In this document: one piece after another, positions 7,429-17,167 of the stretch | Numbering within the stretch: position 1 is the stretch's first letter | Layout: every line of letters starts with the position of its first letter | Assembly (NCBI RefSeq): GCF_900473935.1 | Contig: NZ_UCNN01000030.1 | Coordinates: 124,001-188,000 of the forward strand | DNA: 64,000 nucleotides | Reading direction: 5' to 3' | DNA from: Synechococcus sp. UW105 | GTDB lineage: Bacteria > Cyanobacteriota > Cyanobacteriia > PCC-6307 > Cyanobiaceae | Made by a program: the position numbers and the translations under genes | Notes under the pieces: model-generated | The model's database searches: none | Seen by the model: only the letters and a program-made list of their open reading frames with translations | Told to the model about the DNA's origin: nothing

Positions 7429-9426
7429 ATGGGGCGGATCGTCGGAATCGACCTGGGAACGACCAATTCCGTCGTTGCGGTGTTGGAAGCGGGTCGACCG
7501 CAGGTCATCGCGAACGCCGAGGGCACCCGTACCACACCATCAGTGCTTGGTTACACCAAGGATTCAGAACTTCTTGTTGGTCAGGCAGCTCGGCGTCAAC
7601 TGGTCCTCAACCCCAGAAATACGTTTTCCAATCTCAAACGCTTTGTAGGTCGCAGTTGGGATGAACTGGATGACAGCAGTCTGACGGTTCCATACACGGT
7701 TCGAGCCAATGCTCAGAACAACGTGCGCGTGGCCTGTCCAATCACGGAAAGGGAATACGCCCCTGAGGAATTGGTGGCCAGCATTCTTCGCAAGCTCGTT
7801 GATGATGCCGCCACCTATCTCGGTGAAAGCGTGGAAGCGGCGGTGATTACAGTCCCTGCCTATTTCAATGATGCCCAGCGTCAGTCCACCCGCGATGCCG
7901 GACGGCTCGCCGGGATTGAGGTTGAACGCATCCTTAACGAACCCACTGCAGCAGCTCTGGCCTATGGCTTTGATCGCAGTGCGGTGAAGCGTGTGTTGGT
8001 GTTTGACCTTGGTGGTGGCACCTTCGATGTCTCACTGTTGCGTGTGGCTAACGGTGTTTTTGATGTCAAGAGCACCAATGGAGACACCCAATTGGGTGGT
8101 AACGACTTCGATCAGCGCATTGTTGATTGGCTAGCAGAGGCTTTTTTGAAGGCTCACGGTATCGACCTACGTCGTGACAGGCAGGCTCTGCAGCGACTGA
8201 CAGAGGCAGCAGAAAAGGCCAAACAGGAGCTGTCTGGTGTTGTGATCACACCGATCTCACTACCTTTTATTGCCACAGGTACCGATGGTCCGCTTCACAT
8301 CGAAACCTCATTGGAACGCTCGACCTTCGAGGGTTTGTGTCCTGATTTGCTCGACCGTCTGCTCGTCCCCGTCCAATCAGCCTTGCGTGATTCTGGCTGG
8401 GCGGCAGACGATGTCGATGATGTGGTGCTGGTTGGTGGTGGCACGCGAATGCCGATGGTGCAGCAGCTTGTGCGCACTCTGATTCCTCACGATCCATGCC
8501 AATCAGTCAACCCGGATGAGGTTGTAGCCGTTGGGGCAGCTGTTCAAGCCGGGATTCTCACTGGAGAACTGCGTGATCTGTTGCTGAATGATGTGACACC
8601 ACTATCCCTAGGTCTTGAAACGGTGGGAGGGCTGATGAAGGTTTTGATTCCCCGCAACACTCCGATTCCCGTTCGCCAGTCGGATGTGTTCAGTACCTCC
8701 GAATCGAATCAGTCGTCGGTCGAGATTCATATTTGGCAGGGAGAACGTCAAATGGCCTCTGACAACAAATCGTTGGGACGGTTCCGTCTCTCCGGTATTC
8801 CTCCCGCTCCTCGGGGTGTCCCCCAGATTCAGGTCGCCTTTGACATCGACGCCAACGGCATCTTGCAAGTGAGTGCAACGGATCGAACCACTGGCAGAAA
8901 GCAATCAGTAACGATCCAAGGTGGATCGAATTTGAACGAAGACGAACTGCAGGCTCTGCTCGCCGAAGCTGAAGCTCGGGCCGATGAAGACCGTCGCACC
9001 CGTGCTGCGATTGAGCGCCGGAATAGGGCCCTGACGTTGGTCTCCCAGGCTGAACGTCGTTTAAGGGATGCGGCCCTCGAATTAGGTCCTTATGGGGCTG
9101 AGCGGCAGCAGCGTGCCGTGGAGATGGCCATGCGTGACCTCCAGGATCTTCTGGAACAGGATGATCTTCAGGAATTGGAACTGGGTGTTAGCGCTCTCCA
9201 GGAGGCCTTGTTTGGTCTCAATAAACGTTTGTCTGCAGAACGACGATCTGAGTCCAGTCCATTGCAGGGGATCAGAAACACCCTCGGTTCTCTGAAGGAT
9301 GAATTGTTCGCCGATGACGACTGGGACGAGGACCCCTGGTCGAGCCCCAGTGGCAGACCTTCCCAGGGCCGATACAGCTCATCAAGACAAGGGATGGATC
9401 CCTGGGATGATGACTTCTACCGCTGA
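7429..9426 (+). CDS. dnaK: Hsp70 chaperone DnaK (DnaK1 type)
   Basis: ATP-driven Hsp70 chaperone, 665 residues. The N-terminal ATPase domain begins MGRIVGIDLGTTNSVVAVLE and contains VFDLGGGTFDVSLL, NEPTAAALAYG and VVLVGGGTRMP. The substrate-binding domain follows (DVTPLSLGLETVGG). The C-terminus is charged and ends in a D/W-rich tail (DDDWDEDPW and DPWDDDFYR), not the EEVD-like or GG-rich tail of DnaK2. Cyanobacteria carry several dnaK genes. The sequence and tail fit DnaK1, whose role is less clear than that of the essential DnaK2. The downstream J-domain gene overlaps its last 20 bases, so the pair is probably co-translated. No CIRCE element was found upstream. Confidence 0.95.
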   Translation: MGRIVGIDLGTTNSVVAVLEAGRPQVIANAEGTRTTPSVLGYTKDSELLVGQAARRQLVLNPRNTFSNLKRFVGRSWDELDDSSLTVPYTVRANAQNNVRVACPITEREYAPEELVASILRKLVDDAATYLGESVEAAVITVPAYFNDAQRQSTRDAGRLAGIEVERILNEPTAAALAYGFDRSAVKRVLVFDLGGGTFDVSLLRVANGVFDVKSTNGDTQLGGNDFDQRIVDWLAEAFLKAHGIDLRRDRQALQRLTEAAEKAKQELSGVVITPISLPFIATGTDGPLHIETSLERSTFEGLCPDLLDRLLVPVQSALRDSGWAADDVDDVVLVGGGTRMPMVQQLVRTLIPHDPCQSVNPDEVVAVGAAVQAGILTGELRDLLLNDVTPLSLGLETVGGLMKVLIPRNTPIPVRQSDVFSTSESNQSSVEIHIWQGERQMASDNKSLGRFRLSGIPPAPRGVPQIQVAFDIDANGILQVSATDRTTGRKQSVTIQGGSNLNEDELQALLAEAEARADEDRRTRAAIERRNRALTLVSQAERRLRDAALELGPYGAERQQRAVEMAMRDLQDLLEQDDLQELELGVSALQEALFGLNKRLSAERRSESSPLQGIRNTLGSLKDELFADDDWDEDPWSSPSGRPSQGRYSSSRQGMDPWDDDFYR

Positions 9427-10339
9427 ACCCAATTACTGGTCCCTGCTCGGTCTCGAGCCAGATAGCGATGCGGATGCCCTAAAGCGGGCCTTCCGTCGTG
9501 AGGCAAGACGCTGGCATCCGGATTTGAATGCCAACGACAGGCAGGCAGAAGAGCGGTTCAAGTTGGTCAATGAGGCCTATGCGGTGCTCAGTGATCCGAA
9601 GCGGAGGCGCGCCTGGGAAGGACGCAGCATCGATCCCCCTTCCCATGTCGACCCCTTTGCCTCAGGCTTTCCAGACTTTGAGGATTACCTCGAGGTTGTG
9701 TTGGGTTTGGGCCGACGCCGGGCCAATGATGAAGACGATGAGGCACGGCAAACGGTGACCGATTCACCAGGTGACTCACAGCATTTTTCTGGTGATTGGC
9801 CGGCAACAGCCCCACCACCCCCACCTCCGCCTGTGCAGGCAGCGGAAACTCTTGAGACTGATGTTTTGCTCACGCCGGATCAGGCACTGTGCGGAACCGC
9901 TGTTGAGATTGAGCTCAGCGATGGAACCGTCGTTGAGGTGCTGACTCCACCTCAGGCCGGAGATGGCTGGAGGCTCAGGCTTGCCGGCGTGACCCCTGGG
10001 GGAGGAGATCACTTCCTCCATTTGCGAGTGCAAACGGAGGAGGGCCTTCGCATTGATGGGCTTCGCGTGCACTATCGCCTGGAGCTCCTACCCGCCGATG
10101 CTGCTCTGGGCTGTGCTGTTGACGTGCCGACTCTTACTGGACCGGTCACGCTCCAGGTGCCGCCAGGCTCCTCTAGCGGCCGGTTGCTGCGACTGCGAGG
10201 ACGAGGACTCGAATCGGACGATCGTCGGGGTGACCAATTGGTGGAGATCGTCGTTGTGATTCCTGCTCAGCTCACGGAGGCGGAGCGGGCTCTCTATCGA
10301 AGACTGCAAGAACTAGCTCTCGAAACTGAGCTCGACTGA
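9407..10339 (+). CDS. J-domain co-chaperone (DnaJ/CbpA-like)
   Basis: A 310-residue co-chaperone expected to stimulate the ATPase of the DnaK encoded just upstream. The J-domain is at the N-terminus (NYWSLLGLEPDSDADALKRA) with the HPD catalytic tripeptide at residues 37-39. A linker with a run of prolines follows (about residues 125-145), then one or two C-terminal beta domains as in CbpA or type II DnaJ (LTPDQALCGTAVEIELSDG). No zinc-finger cysteines are present, so this is not a type I DnaJ. The start at 9407 (MMTSTAEPNYW) fits the family and overlaps dnaK by 20 bases. A longer in-frame start at 9299 would add 36 residues that are out-of-frame dnaK sequence. Confidence 0.9.
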   Translation: MMTSTAEPNYWSLLGLEPDSDADALKRAFRREARRWHPDLNANDRQAEERFKLVNEAYAVLSDPKRRRAWEGRSIDPPSHVDPFASGFPDFEDYLEVVLGLGRRRANDEDDEARQTVTDSPGDSQHFSGDWPATAPPPPPPPVQAAETLETDVLLTPDQALCGTAVEIELSDGTVVEVLTPPQAGDGWRLRLAGVTPGGGDHFLHLRVQTEEGLRIDGLRVHYRLELLPADAALGCAVDVPTLTGPVTLQVPPGSSSGRLLRLRGRGLESDDRRGDQLVEIVVVIPAQLTEAERALYRRLQELALETELD

Positions 10340-10398
10340 TCTTGTCCGATCGGTTTCTGGCTCATCGGTGAGAGACTGGCCTTGATTATCTGCGCCGA

Positions 10399-10803
10399 AT
10401 GCTTGTTCACGTTCTTCTTTATGACGCCGGACAGGACAGTGAAGGCATTCACTCACTGGAAGTCTCCGGAAACACAGTGGTGTTGATGTTCGAGAACCGT
10501 GATGATGCGGATCGTTACGCCGGACTGCTGGAGGCGCAGGACTTTCCTGTTCCAACCATCGAAGCCTTGGATCGCGAAGAGATTGAGATCTTCTGCCGTC
10601 AGGCCGGTTACGAACCAAGGCTTGTGGAGTCTGGATTTGTTCCCAAGACGGATGAAGACCGGTTGCTGCTTGCGCCTCCATCCGCCAATCGTGATGTGAG
10701 CACTTGGCAGGAGTCTGAACCAGGTGATGAAACTGCTGCTCCACCCACAGGCAAGAGCAGTGATCTGGATGAGATCCGCCGGCGCCTTGAAGGATTGCTC
10801 TGA
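10399..10803 (+). CDS. DUF3110 protein
   Basis: A 134-residue cytoplasmic protein of the cyanobacterial and plastid family DUF3110. The conserved core is at residues 1-60 (MLVHVLLYDAGQDSEGIHSL, then VLMFENRDDADRYAGLLEAQDFP). It resembles the small alpha/beta fold that reports a value per residue, and no catalytic residues are evident. The second half is polar and probably disordered until a short amphipathic C-terminal helix (DLDEIRRRLEGLL). It lies 59 bp after the J-domain gene and 6 bp before murQ, in one likely transcript with dnaK. A chaperone-related role is suggested only by this position. The function of the family is not known to me. Confidence 0.8.
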   Translation: MLVHVLLYDAGQDSEGIHSLEVSGNTVVLMFENRDDADRYAGLLEAQDFPVPTIEALDREEIEIFCRQAGYEPRLVESGFVPKTDEDRLLLAPPSANRDVSTWQESEPGDETAAPPTGKSSDLDEIRRRLEGLL

Positions 10804-10809
10804 GCGACG

Positions 10810-11769
10810 ATGACGGAACCCATCAACTCAGAGCCAATGCTTGTGGCGTCCGAAGATCGTGGCCACTTGCTCACCGAGCAGTCCAATCCCCGCAGCAGCG
10901 ATCTCGACACCCTCAGCGTTGAAGACCTGGTCACCCTGTTCATTAGCGAAGACGTCAAACCTCAACAGGCTGTGGCTCAAGCTGCTGGGGCAATCACTGA
11001 GGCAGTTGAACGCATTTCCGAGCGGCTGCGTGGTGGAGGACGCCTTTTCTATGTGGGAGCTGGTACGTCTGGAAGGCTTGGCGTTTTGGACGCCGCAGAA
11101 TGCCCACCAACCTTCTGTAGTCCTCCAGAGCTTGTGCAGGGTGTTCTTGCCGGAGGCGCTCCTGCTCTACTCCGCAGTTCAGAAGGACTCGAGGATCTCA
11201 GTGATGCTGGAGCCAGTGATCTTCAGGCTTGCCAGCTCGGGCCAGCAGATTGCGTGATCGGAATTGCAGCGGGAGGAACGACACCCTATGTGCATGGTGC
11301 CCTGAACTATGCACGAGTCACTGGAGCACTTGCCATTGCGATGGCCTGCGTTCCTGCCGAGCAGGTGCCGATTGGTTGTGACATTGATATCCGTTTGATC
11401 ACAGGCCCTGAGCTGCTGACGGGCTCAACTCGCCTGAAGGCTGGCACTGCAACCAAAATGGCGCTCAACGTGATTTCAACCTCGGTGATGGTGCGCCTGG
11501 GGAAGGTGTATGGAAATCGCATGGTTGATGTCGCAGCAACCAACAGCAAGCTGATGGATCGTGCTTTGCGCATCCTTAGGGATCTCGCCAATGTTCCGCG
11601 CGATCGTGGCATCGAGTTGCTGCGACAAGCTGACGGATCTGTGAAGCTGGCGCTGTTGATGGCAGGCACCGAACTTCCGTTGGAAGAAGCCCGCTCAGTG
11701 CTCGCCAATCACGGCAATCAGCTACGGGACGCTTTGATCAGTTGTGACGCTGAGTTGAAAGCATCCTGA
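10810..11769 (+). CDS. murQ: N-acetylmuramic acid 6-phosphate etherase MurQ
   Basis: A cytosolic SIS-domain enzyme that cleaves the lactyl ether of MurNAc 6-phosphate, giving GlcNAc 6-phosphate and lactate in cell-wall recycling. The 319-residue protein shows the sugar-phosphate-binding segment FYVGAGTSGRLGVLDAAECP, with the family glutamate at E97, and the GGTTPYV motif of the SIS fold. About 20 residues at the N-terminus go beyond the usual start, so a downstream start is possible. Recycling in cyanobacteria is poorly explored. The amidase, lysozyme-like and PBP4 genes further along would release its substrates, but no anhydro-MurNAc kinase is seen here. Confidence 0.92.
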   Translation: MTEPINSEPMLVASEDRGHLLTEQSNPRSSDLDTLSVEDLVTLFISEDVKPQQAVAQAAGAITEAVERISERLRGGGRLFYVGAGTSGRLGVLDAAECPPTFCSPPELVQGVLAGGAPALLRSSEGLEDLSDAGASDLQACQLGPADCVIGIAAGGTTPYVHGALNYARVTGALAIAMACVPAEQVPIGCDIDIRLITGPELLTGSTRLKAGTATKMALNVISTSVMVRLGKVYGNRMVDVAATNSKLMDRALRILRDLANVPRDRGIELLRQADGSVKLALLMAGTELPLEEARSVLANHGNQLRDALISCDAELKAS

Positions 11770-11786
11770 ATCACCAGACTCTCGGC

Positions 11787-12719
11787 TTAGTCAGCGTTGA
11801 AAGCACCCCAATAGGGGCTTGTGAACAGGTCAAGGGCTTGGCGTGTTGTGGCCGGAACCGACTCAGGACGCGTCATCAAGGCATCCGCGAGAGCTGTGTG
11901 CGCTGGTGAAAGGGGGCGCGACGCAGCCAGGGCTTGCATGAGCCCCTGAAGAATCGGACCTGTGGCTGCCGCATTGGCCTGCAAATTGGCGATCACCATC
12001 TCGACACTGACAGCATCATGATCCGTATGCCAGCAGTCAAAGTCGGTGACCATGCTGAGAGACGCATAGGCGATCTCAGCTTCACGGGCGAGACGGGCTT
12101 CCGTGTGGTTGGTCATGCCAATCACATCACAACCCCAACTTCGGTACAGCTCACTTTCCGCCCGGGTCGAAAAGGCAGGTCCCTCCATGCATAAATACGT
12201 CCCACCCCGGTGCAGTCGTTGACCATCCGGTAGTGAGGTTTCCGCCGCCGTTGCCAAGAGGGCACTGAGCTTTGGGCAGAAGGGGTCAGCGAGACTGACA
12301 TGAGCAACACAACCGTTGCCGAAAAAGCTTGACGGTCGCTGCATCGTGCGATCAATAAATTGTTCCGGCACCACCATGTCGCGCGGTTGAAGATGGGCCT
12401 GTAAGGAACCAACAGCCGATACGGATACCAGCCATCGAACTTGAAGTGATCGCATGGCCCAGATGTTTGCCCGATAGGGCACTTCCGTTGGCAGCAGATG
12501 ATGACCTCGACCATGTCGAGCAAGGAACACCACTTCAACTCCGTTCAAGCGGCCGATTCGAAAGGAATCGGAAGGCTCACCGAAGGGGGTTTGCACTTGT
12601 AGTTCCTTGACCCCCTCCAATCCATCGATGGCATAAAGCCCACTGCCGCCGATCACTCCAACTCGGGCCTCTTTGAGGTTGTCCTGAAGGGCGTCACTGG
12701 GCATGGCAAGGGATGTCAT
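11787..12719 (-). CDS. mtnP: 5'-methylthioadenosine phosphorylase MtnP
   Basis: Cytosolic phosphorylase that splits methylthioadenosine, the by-product of spermidine synthesis, into adenine and methylthioribose 1-phosphate. The 310-residue protein has the phosphate and base sites of the trimeric purine nucleoside phosphorylase family: GVIGGSGLY near the start, [20 protein letters not shown], and [19 protein letters not shown] with the catalytic [15 protein letters not shown] segment. AGGA lies about 8 bases before the ATG at 12719, which supports this start. It is convergent with murQ and divergent from the cyclophilin gene. Confidence 0.93.
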   Translation of the reverse strand: MTSLAMPSDALQDNLKEARVGVIGGSGLYAIDGLEGVKELQVQTPFGEPSDSFRIGRLNGVEVVFLARHGRGHHLLPTEVPYRANIWAMRSLQVRWLVSVSAVGSLQAHLQPRDMVVPEQFIDRTMQRPSSFFGNGCVAHVSLADPFCPKLSALLATAAETSLPDGQRLHRGGTYLCMEGPAFSTRAESELYRSWGCDVIGMTNHTEARLAREAEIAYASLSMVTDFDCWHTDHDAVSVEMVIANLQANAAATGPILQGLMQALAASRPLSPAHTALADALMTRPESVPATTRQALDLFTSPYWGAFNAD

Positions 12720-12766
12720 TCAGTCCATCCTGCACCTGCGTAGCATGGTCTTTTGCTGCCAGCGTT

Positions 12767-13207
12767 TTGACGACTGTTCTGATGGAAACCGATGCCGGCC
12801 AGATCAAGCTGGACTTGTTCGATAACGACGCCCCGAAAACGGTGGCCAACTTCGTCAAATTGGCCAAAGACGGGTTCTATGACGGTCTTGCCTTCCATCG
12901 GGTCATCGATGGCTTTATGGCCCAGGGCGGCTGTCCGAATTCACGTGAAGGCGCGAAGGGAATGGCTGGAACCGGAGGCCCCGGCTACATGATCGATTGC
13001 GAGATCAATAGCCGAAAGCATGGTCCAGGTGCGCTCTCAATGGCCCATGCGGGCCCTAACACCGGCGGCAGTCAGTTTTTTATCGTTCACGAAGCACAGC
13101 CTCATCTTGATGGAGTGCACACGGTTTTTGGTCAAACCGGGGATATGAACGTTGTGATGGCTCTGCGCAATGGTTCCCGAATCAACAAAGTGACCGTTCA
13201 GGACTGA
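12767..13207 (+). CDS. Cyclophilin-type peptidyl-prolyl isomerase (TTG start)
   Basis: A 146-residue single-domain cyclophilin that catalyses proline cis-trans isomerisation. The catalytic core is complete: [24 protein letters not shown] and [10 protein letters not shown]. The start TTG at 12767 ([17 protein letters not shown]) fits bacterial cyclophilins of this size. The alternatives are ATG at 12782, and ATG at 12713, which would overlap the divergent mtnP start and add an unlikely leader. There is no signal peptide from the preferred start, so the protein should be cytosolic. Confidence 0.9.
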   Translation: MTTVLMETDAGQIKLDLFDNDAPKTVANFVKLAKDGFYDGLAFHRVIDGFMAQGGCPNSREGAKGMAGTGGPGYMIDCEINSRKHGPGALSMAHAGPNTGGSQFFIVHEAQPHLDGVHTVFGQTGDMNVVMALRNGSRINKVTVQD

Positions 13208-13220
13208 TTGGTCGCCACGA

Positions 13221-14933
13221 TCAAGTCCACATCAACAGAGTCGGCTGCTCAAGCTGACTCTGTTCGGGCATCCGTCCGCTTCTGACGTCTTCGAGGGATG
13301 CTTCGATCCGCTCCAAGGTCTGCGATGGATGATTGAGTTGTTCAGCTGTTGGGGCGGTGTAGAGACCAATCCGGCTGGTTTCCTGCCAAGAAGCGAGTGT
13401 TTGAATCAGTGACCGGAGTCGCGTCGTGAAGGATGTACCACCGGGTCCTCTCTGTACATCCGTGATGCGCCATGCAAATTGGGGACGTTCCCACAGGGCC
13501 AAAAGCCTCGGTGATGAGTTGGCTGTGATCGAGACTTCAAGGTTGCTGGCAGCTGTTTCACATCTGGTGCGGATCAAGGGGAGTTGATCTGAACGGCAAT
13601 TGCCATCCCAGCTAATCACCGTTTGGCTTGTTATTGGCGCAATGATTGAGTCTTCGCTATTAAAGATTGGCGTATTTGGCTGATCATTGCTAGCTTGAAA
13701 TAGATGGCCTAACTTGTCACGTTTGACCGCAAGATAATCGGCATTGTGATCGCCTGGATTGATCACCAGCGGCACCCGATCCACCACCTCCAGGCCATAA
13801 CCACCCAGACCGGCGATCTTGCGTGGATTGTTCGTCAGAAGACGAAGGCGATGAATGCCAAGATCACTAAGGATCTGAGCCCCAACCCCATAGTTGCGGA
13901 GATCGGCCGGAAACCCCAGCTTCTCATTGGCTTCAACCGTGTCTAGGCCACCGTCCTGAAGGCTGTAGGCCTTGAGTTTGTTGATCAGCCCGATCCCACG
14001 TCCTTCTTGACGCAGATAGACCACCACGCCTTCTCCCTCAGCTTCGATTTGACGCAGTGCAGCCTCCAGTTGTGGCCTGCAATCACAACGCAGTGAGCCG
14101 AAGGCATCGCCGGTGAGGCACTCGGAGTGCATGCGCACCAGAACGGGTTCGCTCAAGCGATCGGGATCGCCTTTAACAATGGCGACATGCTCGCTTCCAT
14201 CAAGCTCATTGCGATAACCAATGGCCTTGAATTCACCGAAAACACTGGGCATCGAGGCATAAGCCTGACGCACAACAAAACGTTCATTCTCAAGCCGGTA
14301 ACGAATCAGGTCAGCAATGCTGATGAGGCGAAGATTCCATTGATCCGCATACTCCTTGAGTTGGGGAAGCCTGGCCATCGAACCATCCGCATTTTGGATT
14401 TCGCAGATCACACCGGCTGGGATGAGGCCAGAAAGGGCGGAAAGATCGATGGCTGCCTCGGTATGGCCGGCTCGCTTCAGAACGCCTCCCTGGCGAGCTC
14501 GCAGCGGGAAAATATGACCAGGACGGCGCAGATCCGTAGGACGTGCATCCTGTCGAAGAGCAACCTGGATGGTTTTGGAACGGTCTTCAGCCGAGATCCC
14601 CGTTGAAACACCATTCTCAGGGCCTGCATCAATGCTGACCGTGAAGGCTGTTTGGTTGGCATCTGTATTGCGATCAACCATCAAAGGCAGATCAAGAGCA
14701 TCAAGCTGCTGGCCTTCCATGGCCAGACAGATCAATCCCCTGGCATGAGTTGCCATGAAGTTGATCTGATCCGGGGAAGCGTATTGGGCTGCGCAGATCA
14801 GGTCACCTTCGTTCTCGCGGCGTTCGTCATCCACCACAACGACACATTCGCCGTTGCGGATCGCAGCAAGGGCATCAGGAATGGTGTCGAAGCGAACGGT
14901 TTGAATCGCGTCAGCAGTGGAAGGCGTGCTCAG
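13221..14933 (-). CDS. ribBA: Bifunctional RibBA: DHBP synthase / GTP cyclohydrolase II
   Basis: Makes the two precursors of riboflavin. The N-terminal half is DHBP synthase ([11 protein letters not shown], then [23 protein letters not shown]). The C-terminal half is GTP cyclohydrolase II (the zinc segment [20 protein letters not shown] and [12 protein letters not shown]). A further C-terminal region of about 130 residues has no known motif. The first ATG/GTG/TTG in frame is GTG at 14837, but that would remove the conserved segment [20 protein letters not shown]. The frame is open back to a stop at 14942-14940, and CTG at 14933 ([13 protein letters not shown]) or ATT at 14906 are the only plausible starts. 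I give the long form. The start is uncertain. Confidence 0.9.
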   Translation of the reverse strand: MSTPSTADAIQTVRFDTIPDALAAIRNGECVVVVDDERRENEGDLICAAQYASPDQINFMATHARGLICLAMEGQQLDALDLPLMVDRNTDANQTAFTVSIDAGPENGVSTGISAEDRSKTIQVALRQDARPTDLRRPGHIFPLRARQGGVLKRAGHTEAAIDLSALSGLIPAGVICEIQNADGSMARLPQLKEYADQWNLRLISIADLIRYRLENERFVVRQAYASMPSVFGEFKAIGYRNELDGSEHVAIVKGDPDRLSEPVLVRMHSECLTGDAFGSLRCDCRPQLEAALRQIEAEGEGVVVYLRQEGRGIGLINKLKAYSLQDGGLDTVEANEKLGFPADLRNYGVGAQILSDLGIHRLRLLTNNPRKIAGLGGYGLEVVDRVPLVINPGDHNADYLAVKRDKLGHLFQASNDQPNTPIFNSEDSIIAPITSQTVISWDGNCRSDQLPLIRTRCETAASNLEVSITANSSPRLLALWERPQFAWRITDVQRGPGGTSFTTRLRSLIQTLASWQETSRIGLYTAPTAEQLNHPSQTLERIEASLEDVRSGRMPEQSQLEQPTLLMWT

Positions 14934-15004
14934 GGGAGTTCAGAAGCCAACGATCTGCATTCATTATCGACATCAGTACGATCAGCCGAACTCCCAAACG
15001 ACGC

Positions 15005-16111
15005 ATGCAGCCCACTTCCACGATTCCCGCCCCTATCGCCTCGGGCGGGGTTGTCGGACGCGTCGCGGTCGTGGGAGCCTCTGGCTACGGCGGTTTGCAG
15101 ACCCTCCGGCTGTTACAAGCCCATCCCCAGTTCGCAGTCACCTTCCTTGGTGGTGAGCGCAGTGCAGGCAAGCGCTGGAGTGATGTTTGCCCTTTTCTGC
15201 CCTTGTTGGATGACCCCGTTGTCGAAGCGCCTGATGCGGACAGGATTTCCGAGGCGGCTGACTATGCCGTGCTCAGTCTTCCCAACGGACTCGCGAGTGA
15301 GATGGTTCCCAAGCTGCTTGAGCGGGGTGTTCGTGTTGTGGATTTGTCGGCGGATTACCGCTATCGCAGCCTGGACGAATGGTCTCAGGTCTATGTGCAT
15401 GAGGCACAGAAGCATCAACGGCAAGACTCCGATTTGTGCCAGGAGGCGGTTTACGGACTGCCGGAATGGCATGGACCGGCCATCGCTCAGGCCCGTCTGG
15501 TTGCTGCCCCAGGATGCTTCCCTACAACAAGCCTTCTGCCACTTCTGCCCTTCCTGAAGCAAGGACTGATCGAGACCGACGGATTGATCATTGACGCCAA
15601 AACAGGAACCTCCGGAGGGGGAAGAGCTGCGAAGGAAAACCTCCTCCTCGCGGAAGCCTCTGAATCGATCTGCCCCTACGGCGTTGTGGGCCATCGCCAC
15701 ACTTCAGAGATCGAACAGATCGCCTCATCCGTGGCTGGATGTCAGATCAATCTCCAGTTCACCCCGCACCTTGTGCCAATGGTTCGTGGTCTTCTGGCCA
15801 CCGTTTATGCCCGGCTGAGGGATCCAGGCTTGACTGCAGACGATTGCACAACGGTCTTGGAGGCTGTGTATCGCCACCACCCCTGCGTGCGCGTTCTCCC
15901 CGTCGGTACGTATCCGGCCACGAAGTGGGCCAAACACACCAACCAGGCACTGCTGTCTGTTCAGGTCGATAGCCGTACCGGACGGTTAGTGCTGATGAGT
16001 GCTGTCGACAATCTGATGAAAGGGCAGGCTGGTCAGGGGGTGCAGTGCCTCAATCTGATGGCAGGCCTCACGGCCACCACGGGCCTGCCACTCGATCCGT
16101 TTTATCCCTGA
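15005..16111 (+). CDS. argC: N-acetyl-gamma-glutamyl-phosphate reductase ArgC
   Basis: NADPH-dependent reductase of the third step of arginine synthesis. The 368-residue protein has the Rossmann motif VAVVGASGYGG near residue 20, LSADYRYR, and the catalytic cysteine C171 in VAAPGCFPTT. The C-terminal dimer domain is normal (TPHLVPMVRGLLATVYARL). The gene is divergent from ribBA across about 70 bp and convergent with purN. Confidence 0.96.
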   Translation: MQPTSTIPAPIASGGVVGRVAVVGASGYGGLQTLRLLQAHPQFAVTFLGGERSAGKRWSDVCPFLPLLDDPVVEAPDADRISEAADYAVLSLPNGLASEMVPKLLERGVRVVDLSADYRYRSLDEWSQVYVHEAQKHQRQDSDLCQEAVYGLPEWHGPAIAQARLVAAPGCFPTTSLLPLLPFLKQGLIETDGLIIDAKTGTSGGGRAAKENLLLAEASESICPYGVVGHRHTSEIEQIASSVAGCQINLQFTPHLVPMVRGLLATVYARLRDPGLTADDCTTVLEAVYRHHPCVRVLPVGTYPATKWAKHTNQALLSVQVDSRTGRLVLMSAVDNLMKGQAGQGVQCLNLMAGLTATTGLPLDPFYP

Positions 16112-16133
16112 TCAGGACAAGGCCTATTCGCTC

Positions 16134-16751
16134 TCAACCTTCTGATCGCCAACGTTCACCACTTAACGCCACGGCCCAAGGCAAGATCCGGTGCTCTTGA
16201 GCACTGATACGGGACGACAGTGTTTCGTGATCGTCGCCTTCCAACACTGGTACGGCTGCTTGGCTGATCACAGGACCGGTGTCCACGTCCTCACGCACCA
16301 AATGTGCCGTACAGCCTGTGATTCGTACGCCAGCAGCCAGCGCTTGACCAACAGCATTGAGACCCCGAAAGCTCGGTAGAAGAGATGGATGAATGTTGAT
16401 CAGTCGTTCCTGATAGGCACTGATCATCACCGGTGTGACAATCCGCATCCACCCAGCCATCACCACCGCTTCCACTCCTGCCTGTCGAAAACTGTCAACA
16501 AGGGCCCTGTCGAGGTCTTCACGGCTGCTGTAACAGCGATGGTCATGGACAAGGCAGGGCACAGCGAGGCGTTCAGCTCTTTGTTGGGCCCCACAGCCTG
16601 GATTATTCACAACCAGTAGCTCGATCTGAGCATCCAGTCGTTCCTGGCTTGCCTGCACCAGAGCCTCGAAATTGCTGCCATTTCCAGAAGCCATCACGCC
16701 AAGGCGCAGCGGTGGGTTGAACTGTGGCCAGGCACGCTCCAACGGAGCCAT
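16134..16751 (-). CDS. purN: Phosphoribosylglycinamide formyltransferase PurN
   Basis: Transfers a formyl group from 10-formyl-tetrahydrofolate to GAR in purine synthesis. The Rossmann-like start LGVMASGNGSNFEAL, the catalytic NIHPSLLPSFRG, and the TGCTAHLVREDVDTGPVISQ loop are present. I prefer the ATG at 16751 (205 residues), which has GGGGA about 8 bases upstream. A longer in-frame start at 16814 would leave only 7 bp to the divergent Ycf35-like start and adds 21 residues not seen in the family. Confidence 0.92.
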   Translation of the reverse strand: MAPLERAWPQFNPPLRLGVMASGNGSNFEALVQASQERLDAQIELLVVNNPGCGAQQRAERLAVPCLVHDHRCYSSREDLDRALVDSFRQAGVEAVVMAGWMRIVTPVMISAYQERLINIHPSLLPSFRGLNAVGQALAAGVRITGCTAHLVREDVDTGPVISQAAVPVLEGDDHETLSSRISAQEHRILPWAVALSGERWRSEG

Positions 16752-16821
16752 CAGGACATCCCCACGCCGATTGTCCATTGGATTGAAGTGGCTAATGTTT
16801 GACAAAGCGGGCATTCAGACC

Positions 16822-17166
16822 ATGTCCCATCTGTCCATCCTGCCCACAGCCCTCACCGATCTCGACCGTCTTGCCTCTGTCCTTGTGGCTCAGGGCTATC
16901 GCGTTGAGCGCGAAGGACGACTGATTGGGTTTGCGGGTGAAAGCCTGCGATTTGATCTCAAAGCCACCAGCTGCGCTGGAATTCACTTCGCTTGGCGACG
17001 GTCTGCATCCGGTCCCCAGCTTGAACTGATTGCTGATCTCGAACGCCAAGGTGCCGCTGATACGTACCAACCGAGGTTGCAACGCATTCTTCGGCTCTAT
17101 GCCTTATCCCAAGCCTTGGATGAGGTTGAGGCTTCTCCCGCTTTGAAGGACGTATGCGCCTGTTGA
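16822..17166 (+). CDS. Ycf35-like DUF1257 protein
   Basis: A 114-residue protein of the DUF1257 family, known in plastid genomes as Ycf35. The start MSHLSILPTALTDLDRLAS matches the family beginning (MSHFS...), and the pattern of a short alpha/beta domain follows. No catalytic residues can be named and the function is not established. The long upstream extension of this frame to 16672 overlaps purN and is ignored. The M61 peptidase starts one base after its stop, so the pair is probably co-transcribed. Confidence 0.83.
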   Translation: MSHLSILPTALTDLDRLASVLVAQGYRVEREGRLIGFAGESLRFDLKATSCAGIHFAWRRSASGPQLELIADLERQGAADTYQPRLQRILRLYALSQALDEVEASPALKDVCAC

Positions 17167-17167
17167 C

